A stretch of DNA of 64,000 nucleotides, taken from the NCBI GenBank assembly GCA_017792405.1, contig CP051231.1, positions 126,560 through 190,559 on the forward strand, read 5' to 3'. The position numbers were made by a program, and so were the translations under genes. The stretch comes from Oceanicola sp. Lineage in GTDB: Bacteria; Pseudomonadota; Alphaproteobacteria; Rhodobacterales; Rhodobacteraceae. Under the pieces are notes generated by a model. It saw only the letters and a program-made list of their open reading frames with translations. It searched no databases and was not told the DNA's origin. Below are positions 23,956 to 32,897 of this stretch, in pieces; the stretch's first letter is position 1; each line of letters starts with the position of its first letter.

Positions 23956-24868
23956 GCATATGTGCATGAAGCCCCCTGCTGCCTCCTTCGACTGGAACCA
24001 GGCGCGCGCCTTTCTGGCCGCCGCCGAGGAGGGCTCGCTCTCGGCCGCTGCCCGCAAATTGGGGCAGACCCAACCGACACTGGGGCGGCAGGTGAGCGGG
24101 CTAGAAGAGGCGCTTGGAGTCACGCTCTTCGAGCGGGCGGGGCGCAGCCTGCAGCTCACGCAGGCGGGGCGGGAAATGCTGCCGCATCTGCGCAGCATGG
24201 AGGAGAGCGCGGGCCACGTGGCGATGGTGGCCGCTGGGCAGGCGCAGGGGCTGCAAGGGCGCGTGGTGATCTCGGCCTCCGACATGATGGCGGCCCGCAC
24301 CCTGCCGCCGATCATCGCCCGGTTGGCGCGCACTGCGCCGGAGCTGGAGATCGAGCTGGTCTCCTCCAACAGCCTGTCGGACCTGACCCGGCGCGAGGCC
24401 GATATTGCCCTGCGCCATGTGCGCCCCACCGAGCCGGAGCTGGTGGCCCGGCTGGTCGCGGAGCAGGCGGCGAAGTTCTATGCGGCCACCGTCTACCTCG
24501 AGCGGGCCGGCCGGCCGGAGAGCGTTGCGGCGCTGGGAAAGCACGACTGGGTGGGGCACGCGAGCGCGGAGACGATGCTGGAGTATCTTGCGGGCAAGGG
24601 TATTGAGGTGCCGCGCGAAAGGGTGCGCGTGGTGGCCGACAACGGGCTCGCCTATTGGGAGCTGGTGCGGCAGGGCATGGGGATCGGCATCATGGCGCGG
24701 GAAGAGGTGCAACTGGGCGAGGGGATCGAGCCGGTGCTGCCCGATTACACCTTCATGACCATCCCGGTCTGGCTGGTGGCGCATTCCGAGCTGCACTCGT
24801 CGCGCCGCATCCGGGTGGTGTGGGACTATCTCGCGGAGGCGCTTTCAAAGCGGGCGGCGAAGCCCTAG
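23954..24868 (+). CDS. LysR-family transcriptional regulator
   Basis: The 304-residue regulator has the N-terminal winged helix-turn-helix of LysR proteins (FLAAAEEGSLSAAARKLGQT, then QPTLGRQVSGLEEALG) and a periplasmic-binding-like effector domain. It is divergent from the methyltransferase, whose promoter it probably controls. Several ATGs lie close together at the start (23954, 23960, 23966) with no clear ribosome-binding site; the choice of the first is uncertain by a few residues. Effector unknown. Confidence 0.9.
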   Translation: MHMCMKPPAASFDWNQARAFLAAAEEGSLSAAARKLGQTQPTLGRQVSGLEEALGVTLFERAGRSLQLTQAGREMLPHLRSMEESAGHVAMVAAGQAQGLQGRVVISASDMMAARTLPPIIARLARTAPELEIELVSSNSLSDLTRREADIALRHVRPTEPELVARLVAEQAAKFYAATVYLERAGRPESVAALGKHDWVGHASAETMLEYLAGKGIEVPRERVRVVADNGLAYWELVRQGMGIGIMAREEVQLGEGIEPVLPDYTFMTIPVWLVAHSELHSSRRIRVVWDYLAEALSKRAAKP

Positions 24869-24878
24869 GTATGGGCCC

Positions 24879-25586
24879 ATGGATAACAAGAACAACACAC
24901 CTCTCCTCGCCGTCCTGATCGACGCCGATAACACCTCTCCCAAATGGGCCAAAGCGATCTTTGATGAGATCGCGGGCATGGGCGAGGCCTCGGTGCGCAG
25001 GGTCTATGGCGACTTTTCTTCCAACCAGATGAACGGCTGGGCCAAGGTGCAGGCCGAGTTCGGACTGGTGCCGCACCACCAGCCAGCGAATACCGTGGGC
25101 AAGAATGCCAGCGATATCGCGCTGGTGATCGATGCGATGGACCTGCTGCACACGGGCCGTTTTGACGGGTTCATTCTGGTGTCGTCCGACAGTGACTTTA
25201 CCCGGCTGGCATCGCGTATTCGCGAACAGGGCTACGACGTGTTTGGCATCGGCGCGCAGAAGACGCCCGAGGCCTTCCGGAAGGCCTGCAAGCGGTTCAT
25301 CTTCCTGGAAAACCTCGAAGGTGCGCCGCAGCAGAAGCAATCGGCCAAGGGCGGCGACAAGCTGAACGAGGCCCGCGACATGATCTTCCGCGCGATGGAC
25401 GCGCTGGAGACCGAGGACGACTGGTACGCGCTGGGGCCGCTGGGCCAGCAGGTGACCACGGCCAACCCGGATTTCGACGTGCGGACCTACGGGTTCCGCA
25501 AGTTCTCGGACCTTGTGGGGAAGATCCCGGTGCTGGAGACGCGGCGTGGGTCGGGGAACCAGTTGCAGGTGCGGCGGGTGGATTGA
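24879..25586 (+). CDS. NYN-domain putative RNase with C-terminal OST-HTH/LOTUS domain
   Basis: The 235-residue protein has an N-terminal NYN (PIN-like, LabA/DUF88) nuclease domain: acidic residues Asp15 and Asp17 (VLIDADNT), Asp79 (ASDIALVIDAMD) and Asp104/Asp106 (VSSDSDF) can bind the catalytic metal. Residues about 160-235 match a LOTUS/OST-HTH module, which binds RNA. The combination suggests an RNA-cleaving or RNA-regulating enzyme in the cytoplasm. It is followed by a gene whose TTG start overlaps its stop codon. Confidence 0.88.
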   Translation: MDNKNNTPLLAVLIDADNTSPKWAKAIFDEIAGMGEASVRRVYGDFSSNQMNGWAKVQAEFGLVPHHQPANTVGKNASDIALVIDAMDLLHTGRFDGFILVSSDSDFTRLASRIREQGYDVFGIGAQKTPEAFRKACKRFIFLENLEGAPQQKQSAKGGDKLNEARDMIFRAMDALETEDDWYALGPLGQQVTTANPDFDVRTYGFRKFSDLVGKIPVLETRRGSGNQLQVRRVD

Positions 25587-25972
25587 GAAGGCACGGGGGG
25601 ATCGCCGATCTGTTCGAGGTTCCCCCGGATCGGATTGCAGAGTTCCTCGACCGCTACCAATCTCTTCACGATGCCGAGATTCTATCGGTGTTTGTCGAAG
25701 AAGACAGGCTGATCATTGACCTTAAAAACCTCTGCGACATTGACCCCGAAAGGAATTGGTGGCGCGAGACGCAGACCTCGGCCAGTCTCCTTTTCGATGG
25801 CATCCGCGATCTGAGGATGGAAGGTGATTTCGTTGGGTTCTGTGTCTCGCAACTCGGAACCACCGACGAAGGAGAGGTTTTCCTTAACGGTGATGCCGGA
25901 CAAATCTCTGCAAGATACCACTCCTTTCGCCTTTACAGCAGTGAGCTTCTAGGATCGCGGCCGGAAGTCTGA
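25583..25972 (+). CDS. Unknown protein coupled to the NYN-LOTUS gene
   Basis: The 129-residue acidic protein starts with TTG in a TTGA overlap with the preceding gene. It has the stretch LHDAEILSVFVEEDRLIIDLKNL, reminiscent of small immunity-type domains such as Imm50, and two Trp residues at NWWRE. Its base composition and codon use are visibly more AT-rich than its neighbours, which hints at acquisition from elsewhere. An immunity or antitoxin-like role for the NYN protein is speculative; no family is assigned. Confidence 0.55.
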   Translation: MRRHGGIADLFEVPPDRIAEFLDRYQSLHDAEILSVFVEEDRLIIDLKNLCDIDPERNWWRETQTSASLLFDGIRDLRMEGDFVGFCVSQLGTTDEGEVFLNGDAGQISARYHSFRLYSSELLGSRPEV

Positions 25973-26238
25973 CAGGCAGATCCGCCATGTATTCGCACCA
26001 CACCGGCCGCACTGTCGACGGGCCGCGGTACGGCGATCCAACGGTCTTTCGGCAGCGCTTTATGGCAGCCGTGGTAGTTCTTTACTCGATTGACGCGCAA
26101 ACGCCGGCCAATCGCCGTGCCGTCCCGCCGCAGGCGGGCCGTTCAGTTCTGGCGCACCTTCGGTGCGACGTGCGGCCCGGCGATGGTGCGGCGGCTTCGC
26201 CTTGATTCCGCACCCGGCGCGAGCCTGCATGGTTCGGC
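25973..26238. other. Intergenic region, no convincing gene
   Basis: This 266-bp stretch between two convergent genes holds a small hairpin (GCACCTTCGGTGC near 26155-26168) and another GC-rich inverted pair around 26125-26140. The open frames here lack coding character and ribosome-binding sites. Confidence 0.4.
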
Positions 26239-27876
26239 TTACCCCGCCGACCACTCCTTCGCGTGCCGCCTAAGCTCGAACTTCTGAATCTTCCCCGTGG
26301 GCGTTTTTGGCAGCTCGTGGAACACCACGTGCTTGGGCGTCTTAAACCCCGCCAGCGACTCCCGGCAGTGGGCGATCAGCTCTTCCTCGGTCGCCTCGGC
26401 CCCCGGCTTCAGCTCGACATAGGCGCAAGGGACTTCGCCCCATTTCTCATCGGGCTTGGCGACCACGGCGCAGAGGTTTACCGCCGGGTGGTGCATCAGC
26501 ACGCCCTCGACCTCGACCGAACTCACGTTCTCGCCGCCTGAGATGATGATGTCTTTCGCGCGGTCGGTGATCTGGATGTAGCCGTCGGGGTGCTGGATGG
26601 CGATGTCTTCGCTGTGGAAGTAGCCACCCCGGAAGGCCTCTTCGCTGGCCTCGGGGTTCTTGTAGTAGCCCTTCATCACCATGTTGCCGCGCATCACGAT
26701 CTCGCCGGGGGTTTCGGCATCCATCGGGGTCTGGCTGATGAACTCGTCCATCACCGTGACCTCCTCGGCCGTCGGCATGGCGACGCCGGTGCGGGCCTTG
26801 ATGGCGGCGCGGTCCTTTTGCTCCAGCCCGTCCCACTTACCACCGTCCCAGAGGCATTCGGTGATGGGGCCGTAGGTTTCGGTCAGGCCGTAGACCTGTG
26901 TGACGTTGAAGCCCAGCGGCTCGACTGCGGCGAGGATGGCGGCGGGGGGCGGGGCGCCGGCGGTGAAGACTTCGACGGTGTGGTCGAAGCTGCGGCGCTC
27001 GGCCTCGGGCGCGTTCACCAGCAGACCGAGCACGATGGGGGCGCCGCCGAAATGGGTGACGCCCTCGTCGGCAATGGCGTTGTAGATGTTCTTGGCGGTG
27101 ACATCACGGCAGCAGATAATCGTGCCGCCGAGCGCAGGGATCATCCAGGTGTGGCACCAGTTGTTGCAGTGAAAGAGCGGGACGATCACGAGGTAGCGCG
27201 GCTCCATCACCATGCGCCACGAGATGACCTGACCCAGCGTGCTGAGGTAAGCGCCACGATGGTGGTAGACCACGCCCTTGGGGCGGCCGGTGGTGCCGGA
27301 GGTGTAGTTGAGCGTGAGACTCTCCCACTCGTCCTCTGGCATGATCCAGGGGTAATCTTCGCGGCCCTCGGCCAGAAGCTCCTCGTAGGTGGTGTGGCGG
27401 CCGGTGGGCTCCAGCCCGGCCTCGGCGTCGGGCACCTCGATGAGCACGGGGCGCTCGCCTTCCATGACGCCGAGCGCCTCTTCGGCAAGGGGTACGAAGG
27501 CGGTATCGCAGAGGATCAGCCGGGTTTCGGCGTGCTCGAAAATGTAGGCGACTGTGCCCACATCGAGCCGGACGTTGATGGCGTTGAGCACGGCGCCGCA
27601 GGCGGGCACGCCGAAGTGCGCCTCGACATGGGGCAGGGTGTTGAGCAGCAGCGAGGAGACCACCTCGCCGGGGCGGATGCCGCGGGCTTCGAGTGCGGAG
27701 GCGAGGCGGGAGACGCGGGCGTGATACTGGGCGTAGGTGTGGCGGGTCGAGCCATAGACCACCGCCTCCCGCTCGGGGAAGAGTTTGACCGCGCGGGCAA
27801 GGTGGCTGAGCGGGGTCAGCGGCGCGTGGTTGGCGCGGCGTTTCTGCAAGCCGCTCTCATCTCTCATCCAGCCCAT
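26239..27876 (-). CDS. AMP-forming acyl-CoA synthetase (DmdB-like family)
   Basis: The 545-residue enzyme activates a carboxylic acid to its CoA thioester through an acyl-adenylate. It has the AMP-binding P-loop YTSGTTGRPKGVVYHHRG, the YGLTET motif, the DRAKDIIISGGENVSS hinge and the catalytic Lys in PKTPTGKIQ near the end. The opening MGWMRDESG with PLTPLSHLARA resembles the acyl-CoA/methylmercaptopropionate ligase group that includes DmdB, but fatty-acid specificity is equally possible. The ATG at 27876 follows GGAGGGAG. It is monocistronic and divergent from a sulfotransferase. Confidence 0.88.
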   Translation of the reverse strand: MGWMRDESGLQKRRANHAPLTPLSHLARAVKLFPEREAVVYGSTRHTYAQYHARVSRLASALEARGIRPGEVVSSLLLNTLPHVEAHFGVPACGAVLNAINVRLDVGTVAYIFEHAETRLILCDTAFVPLAEEALGVMEGERPVLIEVPDAEAGLEPTGRHTTYEELLAEGREDYPWIMPEDEWESLTLNYTSGTTGRPKGVVYHHRGAYLSTLGQVISWRMVMEPRYLVIVPLFHCNNWCHTWMIPALGGTIICCRDVTAKNIYNAIADEGVTHFGGAPIVLGLLVNAPEAERRSFDHTVEVFTAGAPPPAAILAAVEPLGFNVTQVYGLTETYGPITECLWDGGKWDGLEQKDRAAIKARTGVAMPTAEEVTVMDEFISQTPMDAETPGEIVMRGNMVMKGYYKNPEASEEAFRGGYFHSEDIAIQHPDGYIQITDRAKDIIISGGENVSSVEVEGVLMHHPAVNLCAVVAKPDEKWGEVPCAYVELKPGAEATEEELIAHCRESLAGFKTPKHVVFHELPKTPTGKIQKFELRRHAKEWSAG

Positions 27877-27972
27877 TGTGCGCTCCCTCCCTGTCGCGTC
27901 GGCCCAGAATAATCGCAGCGCGGCAGGGATCAAGAAATTGCCGGGGCAGGGGGGCGGAGATAGTGTCGCGCC

Positions 27973-28629
27973 ATGATCCTCTCACGCGGGCGCGGCTACC
28001 TCTTCATCCACATACCCAAGACCGGGGGCACCTCGATGGCGCTGGCGCTGGAAGCGCGGGCGATGGCGGATGACGTGATGCTGGGCGACACGCCGAAGGC
28101 GCTGAAGCGGCGGCGGCGGGTGAAGGACGTGGCCACGGCGGGGCGGCTGTGGAAGCACTCACGGCTCGTCGATTTGCCGGGGCTGGTCGAAGAAGAGGAG
28201 ATGAAACGGCTCTTCGTGTTCACCCTCGTCCGCAACCCATGGGCCCGGATGGTGAGCTATTATCACTGGCTCCGGGCGCAGAGCTTTGACCACCCTGCCG
28301 TGACCCTCGCGCAGCAACTGGGATTTGACGAATTCGTGGCGCACCGGCACACGCAGGCCAGCCTCGGAGCGGCAGATTATGGCAGCTATGTGCGCCTGCC
28401 CTCCGGCGCGGAGCATTGCCAATTGTTCATCCGGCTGGAACATCTGGAGCAGGATATTGCCCCCCTTGAGGCGCATCTCGGCTTCGCGCTCACGCCGCTG
28501 CCGCATGTGAACCGGAGCGCGCGCGAAGCGGACTGGCGAGGCGTTTATAGTAAACGAAGCAAGGCCGATGTGGCCCGCATCGCCGGCCGCGACATTGCCC
28601 GTTTCGGCTACCGGTTCGAGGGCGATTGA
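27973..28629 (+). CDS. Sulfotransferase family 2 domain protein
   Basis: The 218-residue protein has the PAPS-binding 5' motif HIPKTGGTS (residues 13-21) and the 3'-phosphate motif VRNPWARMVSYYHW (86-99), which define carbohydrate-type sulfotransferases. It would transfer sulfate from PAPS to a polysaccharide, lipid or small hydroxyl compound. No polysaccharide locus is adjacent, although capsule export genes lie at 59-62 kb. It looks monocistronic. Confidence 0.86.
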   Translation: MILSRGRGYLFIHIPKTGGTSMALALEARAMADDVMLGDTPKALKRRRRVKDVATAGRLWKHSRLVDLPGLVEEEEMKRLFVFTLVRNPWARMVSYYHWLRAQSFDHPAVTLAQQLGFDEFVAHRHTQASLGAADYGSYVRLPSGAEHCQLFIRLEHLEQDIAPLEAHLGFALTPLPHVNRSAREADWRGVYSKRSKADVARIAGRDIARFGYRFEGD

Positions 28630-28823
28630 CCGCGTTTTGGTAAATTGCTTCGTGCATCCGATTCAATTTTTAGACGCCTGCCGAATTGTCGCCCGTGCCG
28701 AAACACTGCCGCATTCTGGCCCGTTTCCGGACTGAATGAGGGCTAGGGAATCACTCTGACTGTCCTTGCTGCTACCGGAACCGCAGCTGCCGATTTGGTT
28801 CCGCAATGAGGGGATGGTGCAAA

Positions 28824-29525
28824 ATGTTCATGGGATGGAAAACGAATGATCTGAGTATCGCTGGCGCGCGGCCCGCAGGCGACCGCCGCCGCGATGCGCG
28901 CGGCGCGGGCCACGGGATCGTGGCGGGCACGCTGGTGGCGACCTCGATGGGCTGGCGCCCGGTCGAGGCCCTGATGCTGGGCGATGAGGTGATGACCTTC
29001 GATGGCGGCATGCAGCGGATCACCGGGCTGAGCCGCGCCCGCCTGTGGAACGGCGAGGCCGAGTGCCCGCGTGCGATGTGGCCGATCCGGGTGCCTGCTG
29101 GGCTGGTTGGCAACCGTCGCGATCTGGTGCTGATGCCCGAAGAGACCGTGGTGATCGAGAGCGATGCCGCCGAAGACATGTATGACGACCCTTTCGCCCT
29201 CATCCCGGCGATGGCCCTCATCGACATGCCCGGTGTGGAGCGCGTTTGCCCGGCGACCGAGATCGAGGTGATCTCGATTAGCTTCGACGAGGATCAGGTG
29301 ATCTTCGTGGAAGGCTCGGCGCTGATCTTTTGCCCGACCGGCGCGGCCGGCGAGCCGATCGGCATGGCGGCCCTGCTGAGCGAAGAGTTCAACGGCACGG
29401 CGAGCAGTGCCTATCAGGTGCTGTCGCTCGATGACGCCCGTTTGCTGGCGAGCTGCATGGTGGCCGAGCAGACTGCCCGCGGTGTGCCCGCCGCGGCGGC
29501 ACGGGCCGGGCGGCTGGCCGCCTGA
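28824..29525 (+). CDS. Stand-alone Hint-domain protein lacking the catalytic cysteine
   Basis: The 233-residue product contains the opening block of Hint_2 (Hedgehog/intein) domains: AGTLVATSMGWRPVEALMLGDEVMTFDGG at about residues 34-62. In active members a Cys begins the domain just before this block; here the position reads HGIVAG, so self-cleavage is not expected. The remainder keeps the beta-rich pattern (LMPEETVVIES, VISISFDEDQVIFVEG). Such proteins are common in Rhodobacteraceae with unknown roles. The start is uncertain (28806 or 28824). Confidence 0.8.
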   Translation: MFMGWKTNDLSIAGARPAGDRRRDARGAGHGIVAGTLVATSMGWRPVEALMLGDEVMTFDGGMQRITGLSRARLWNGEAECPRAMWPIRVPAGLVGNRRDLVLMPEETVVIESDAAEDMYDDPFALIPAMALIDMPGVERVCPATEIEVISISFDEDQVIFVEGSALIFCPTGAAGEPIGMAALLSEEFNGTASSAYQVLSLDDARLLASCMVAEQTARGVPAAAARAGRLAA

Positions 29526-29671
29526 CGGATTGAGACAACGGCGGGCCGGAAGCGGCGCGCCACTGACCACGCCACGTCGGGGGCGCGCCTTGCTCCCGAC
29601 AGAACGCGACAGACAAGGCCCGCCCCGACAGGCGTTTCCATCCCACCTCCAGGGTATGGGCCTCTGAACGG

Positions 29672-29708
29672 AAAACCCCGGCGAGACAGAAGTCCGCCGG
29701 GGTTTTTT
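29672..29708. terminator. Bidirectional intrinsic terminator
   Basis: AAAACCCCGGCG and CGCCGGGGTTTT form a 12-base stem followed by a T-run on the plus strand and, read from the other side, a T-run on the minus strand. It sits between the convergent Hint gene and fadB and can stop both. Confidence 0.88.
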
Positions 29709-29743
29709 ATGTGCCGGTTCGGTGGTTTGGCACCCGCAGGGTG

Positions 29744-31945
29744 TCAGGCGGCCTTTGCGTCGGCCCCGGTGCCGAAACGGTCGTAGAAGGTGCCACCGGA
29801 GGCTGCGATCTCGCGCAGCAGGGCCGGGGTGGCGAAGCGGTCGCCGTGGGCGGCGGTGAGGGCCTCGGTGAGTTCCACGGCGCGTTCGGCGCCGAGGATG
29901 TCGAGCCAGCTGAACGGGCCGCCGGACCACGGCGCGAAGCCCCAGCCAAGGATGGCGCCCACGTCGCCCTCGCGGATGTCTTCCAGCACGCCCTCTTCCA
30001 GCGCGCGGACGGCCTCGAGCACTTGGGCGAAGAGCAGGCGGTGCTGGACTTCGCTGAGTTCGGGCTGCTCATCGGCGACAGGGTACTTGGCCTCGAGACC
30101 CTCCCAGAGCAGGCCGCGCTTGCCCTTGTCGTCGTAGCTGTAGAAGCCTGCGTTGGACTTGCGGCCAAGGCGGCCCTCGTCGGCCATCCAGAACAGCACC
30201 TCGTCGACAGCGCCATCGGGGTAGGCATCGCCCATCGCGGCCTTGGTGGCCTTGGCGATTTTCACGCCGAGGTCGATAGAGGTTTCATCCACGAGCTGGA
30301 GCGGGCCGAGCGGCATGCCGACCAGCTTGGCGGCGTTCTCCACCAGCGCGGGCTCAACGCCCTCCTTCACCATGCGGATGCCCTCATTGATGTAGGGGAT
30401 GATGCAGCGGTTGGCGTAGAAGAAGCGGGCGTCGTTGACGACGATCGGCGTCTTGCGGATCTGGCGGACGTAGTCGAGCGCCTTGGCGACGGCGCGGCTG
30501 CCGGTTTGCTGGCCCTTGATGATCTCCACCAGCATCATCTTTTCGACCGGCGAGAAGAAGTGGATGCCGATGAACTGCTCGGGATTGACCGAGGCCTTGG
30601 CTAACTCGGTGATCGGCAGGGTGGAGGTGTTGGTGGCGAAGATGCAATCGGGGCCGACGGCGGCGAGCACCTCCTTGGTGACGGCGGCCTTTACGCCCAC
30701 GTCTTCGAATACCGCCTCAACGATCAGGTCGCAGCCCGAAAGCGCGGCGTAGTCGGTGGTGGCGGTGATCCGGGCCAGCACCTCTTCCTTCTTCTCGGGC
30801 GTGGTCTTTTTGCGGGCGATGCCCTTGTCGAGATAGCTCTCGGAGTAGGCCTTGCCCTTGTCGGCGGCCTCCTGCTTCTGGTCGATCAGCACCACCTCGA
30901 TGCCTGCCTGCGCCGAGACCAGTGCGATGCCCGCGCCCATCATGCCCGCGCCGATGACGCCGACCTTGCTGACCTTCTCATCGGCCACGTCGGGCCGGTT
31001 GGCGCCCTTTTCGAGCGCCTCCTTGTTGATGAAGAGCGAGCGGATCATGGCGGAGGAGGAGGGGTTCATAAGGACGTTGGTGAACCAGCGGGCCTCGATC
31101 TTGAGGGCGGTATCGAAGGGCACCTGCATGCCTTCATAGACCGACGACAGCAGCGCCTTGGCGGCGGGGTAGACGCCCTTGGTGTTGCCGTTGACCATGG
31201 CGGAGGCGCCGACGAAGGTCATGAAGCCTGCCGGGTGGTAAGGGGTGCCGCCGGGGATTTTGTAGCCCTTCTCGTCCCAAGGCTTCACGATCTTGGGCTC
31301 GGAGAGCACCCATTCCTTGGCGCGGGTAAGAAGCTCTTCGGGGGCGACGACCTCATCGACCACACCGGCCGATTTGGCCTTCTTCGGGTCGTTCAGCTTG
31401 CCCTCCAGCAGGAGGGGCGAGGCGCCCATGGCGCCCAGCTTCCATGACAGGCGGGTGGTGCCGCCCATGCCGGGGAAGATGCCGACCATGATCTCGGGCA
31501 GGCCGATCTTGGCCTTCGGGTTGTCGGCGGCGATGATGTAGTGGCAGGCGAGCGGAATCTCGAGGCCGATGCCGAGCGCGGTGCCGGGGAGGGCGGCGAC
31601 GATGGGCTTGCCGCCTTTGTTCTTGTCGTCCATCCCGCCGCGCTCGATCTTCCGCAGGATCTTGTGGGTCGCCATGATCCCGTCGAAGAGGCCCTTGGCG
31701 GGGTTGTCGCCGGCGCTCTCCTTCATCTTGGCGATGATGTTGAGGTCCATGCCGCCGGCAAAGCTGCCCTCCTTGCCGGAGGTGAGGATCACGCCTTTCA
31801 CGGCGTCATCGGCCAGCACGTCGTCGATCAGCGCGTCGAGCTCCTGAAAGCCCTCCATGTTCATCACGTTCATGGATTTGCCGGGCGTGTCCCAGGTGAG
31901 GGTGGCCACGCCGTCGGCGTCGATGCTCTTGGTGAATTGGGTCAT
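29744..31945 (-). CDS. fadB: Fatty-acid oxidation complex alpha subunit (enoyl-CoA hydratase/3-hydroxyacyl-CoA dehydrogenase)
   Basis: The 733-residue bifunctional enzyme carries out the hydration and the NAD-linked oxidation steps of beta-oxidation. The N-terminal crotonase half has KEGSFAGGMDLN and GIFPGMGGTTRL; the dehydrogenase half begins with the Rossmann motif VIGAGMMGAGIALVSAQAG near residue 330 and contains IGIHFFSPVEKMMLVEII. It is the last gene of a leftward operon with fadA, the cupin and the NTF2-like gene. AAAGGGAGAG precedes the ATG. Confidence 0.96.
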   Translation of the reverse strand: MTQFTKSIDADGVATLTWDTPGKSMNVMNMEGFQELDALIDDVLADDAVKGVILTSGKEGSFAGGMDLNIIAKMKESAGDNPAKGLFDGIMATHKILRKIERGGMDDKNKGGKPIVAALPGTALGIGLEIPLACHYIIAADNPKAKIGLPEIMVGIFPGMGGTTRLSWKLGAMGASPLLLEGKLNDPKKAKSAGVVDEVVAPEELLTRAKEWVLSEPKIVKPWDEKGYKIPGGTPYHPAGFMTFVGASAMVNGNTKGVYPAAKALLSSVYEGMQVPFDTALKIEARWFTNVLMNPSSSAMIRSLFINKEALEKGANRPDVADEKVSKVGVIGAGMMGAGIALVSAQAGIEVVLIDQKQEAADKGKAYSESYLDKGIARKKTTPEKKEEVLARITATTDYAALSGCDLIVEAVFEDVGVKAAVTKEVLAAVGPDCIFATNTSTLPITELAKASVNPEQFIGIHFFSPVEKMMLVEIIKGQQTGSRAVAKALDYVRQIRKTPIVVNDARFFYANRCIIPYINEGIRMVKEGVEPALVENAAKLVGMPLGPLQLVDETSIDLGVKIAKATKAAMGDAYPDGAVDEVLFWMADEGRLGRKSNAGFYSYDDKGKRGLLWEGLEAKYPVADEQPELSEVQHRLLFAQVLEAVRALEEGVLEDIREGDVGAILGWGFAPWSGGPFSWLDILGAERAVELTEALTAAHGDRFATPALLREIAASGGTFYDRFGTGADAKAA

Positions 31946-31964
31946 GGGTTCTCTCCCTTTCGGC

Positions 31965-32897
31965 TCAGCGGGGCCCGTCCCACGGGCTGCCGTCTCTGTA
32001 GGTGAAGCGGATCTCGCCGCCTTCGATTTCGATGCGGAAGTCGTGATCGGAGTAGTGGGCCACCTCGGAGGGGGCCTTGGTGCCGATCACGAGGAACGTC
32101 GCCGGCGCGTCGCTCCGGTTGGTCATGTGGTGGCCGTTGGCCTCGCCTGCCGGGAAGGTGGCCACATCGCCCGGCGCCATCGGATGCGTGCCGTGGTCGT
32201 CGACCAGCACGAAGTGGCCCTCGGTGACGATCAGGAACTCGTCCTCGTTCTCGTGCCAGTGCCGCAGCGAGGCGAGTGCGCCGGGTTGGAGGGTGACGAG
32301 GTTGGCGCCGAACTGGGTGAGCCCACCGTGCTGGCCAAGCCGCAGCGAGGAGCGGCCGCCGACCATGGCGTTGTAGGGCTCGGGGTAGATCGAGCCGGTT
32401 TTCACCGGCGCGGCGGCCGGGTCGAGCAGGGCGCTGGGTAGCTCGGCGGGGGCCGAGACATCGTCAGGCAGCATCTGCCGGTCGCCCGATGCGGGGATCA
32501 GCTTTTTCTCGCCGTGGTCGGGGTAGTGCACAACGTCATCCCCGCCGCGTTTGCCGACGATCAGGTAGCTGCAGGGTGCGTTGCTCGCGTTTTCGATACA
32601 ATGGGCGTTGGCGACGCCCTTGGGCCAGGCCACCGCGTCGCCGGGGCGCAGCATGCTGGTGCCGCGGTTCTCGTGCAGCTTGGCCTCGCCGGTGAGCATC
32701 CACAGGAACTCGTCCTGCTCTTCGTGCCAGTGGCGGTTCGAGGAGCGGGAGCCGGGCTGCAACTCTTCGACGAAGGCGCCGAACTGGGTCAGGCCGCCGG
32801 TGTCGGAGTAGAGCCGCGCCTCATAGGCGCCGTGGCTGGCAATGGCCTCGGGCGTGCCGTGGTCGCGGCGGACGCTGTCGTGCGGGATCACCGGCAT
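31965..32897 (-). CDS. Two-domain cupin protein
   Basis: The 310-residue product contains two cupin barrels in tandem, each with the metal-binding motif: NRHWHEEQDEFLWMLTGEA near residue 55 and LRHWHENEDEFLIVTEGHF near residue 210. The His-x-His and Glu residues suggest a bound transition metal in both. Bicupins include dioxygenases, decarboxylases and isomerases, so the reaction is open. It starts within the preceding gene (10-base overlap) and is followed by fadB after 19 bp, so it is part of the beta-oxidation operon. Confidence 0.85.
   Translation of the reverse strand: MPVIPHDSVRRDHGTPEAIASHGAYEARLYSDTGGLTQFGAFVEELQPGSRSSNRHWHEEQDEFLWMLTGEAKLHENRGTSMLRPGDAVAWPKGVANAHCIENASNAPCSYLIVGKRGGDDVVHYPDHGEKKLIPASGDRQMLPDDVSAPAELPSALLDPAAAPVKTGSIYPEPYNAMVGGRSSLRLGQHGGLTQFGANLVTLQPGALASLRHWHENEDEFLIVTEGHFVLVDDHGTHPMAPGDVATFPAGEANGHHMTNRSDAPATFLVIGTKAPSEVAHYSDHDFRIEIEGGEIRFTYRDGSPWDGPR

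Noticed and set aside
25987..26205. A 72-residue plus-strand frame in the gap after the NYN pair
   Set aside because: No ribosome-binding site, no domain, and composition of non-coding DNA.
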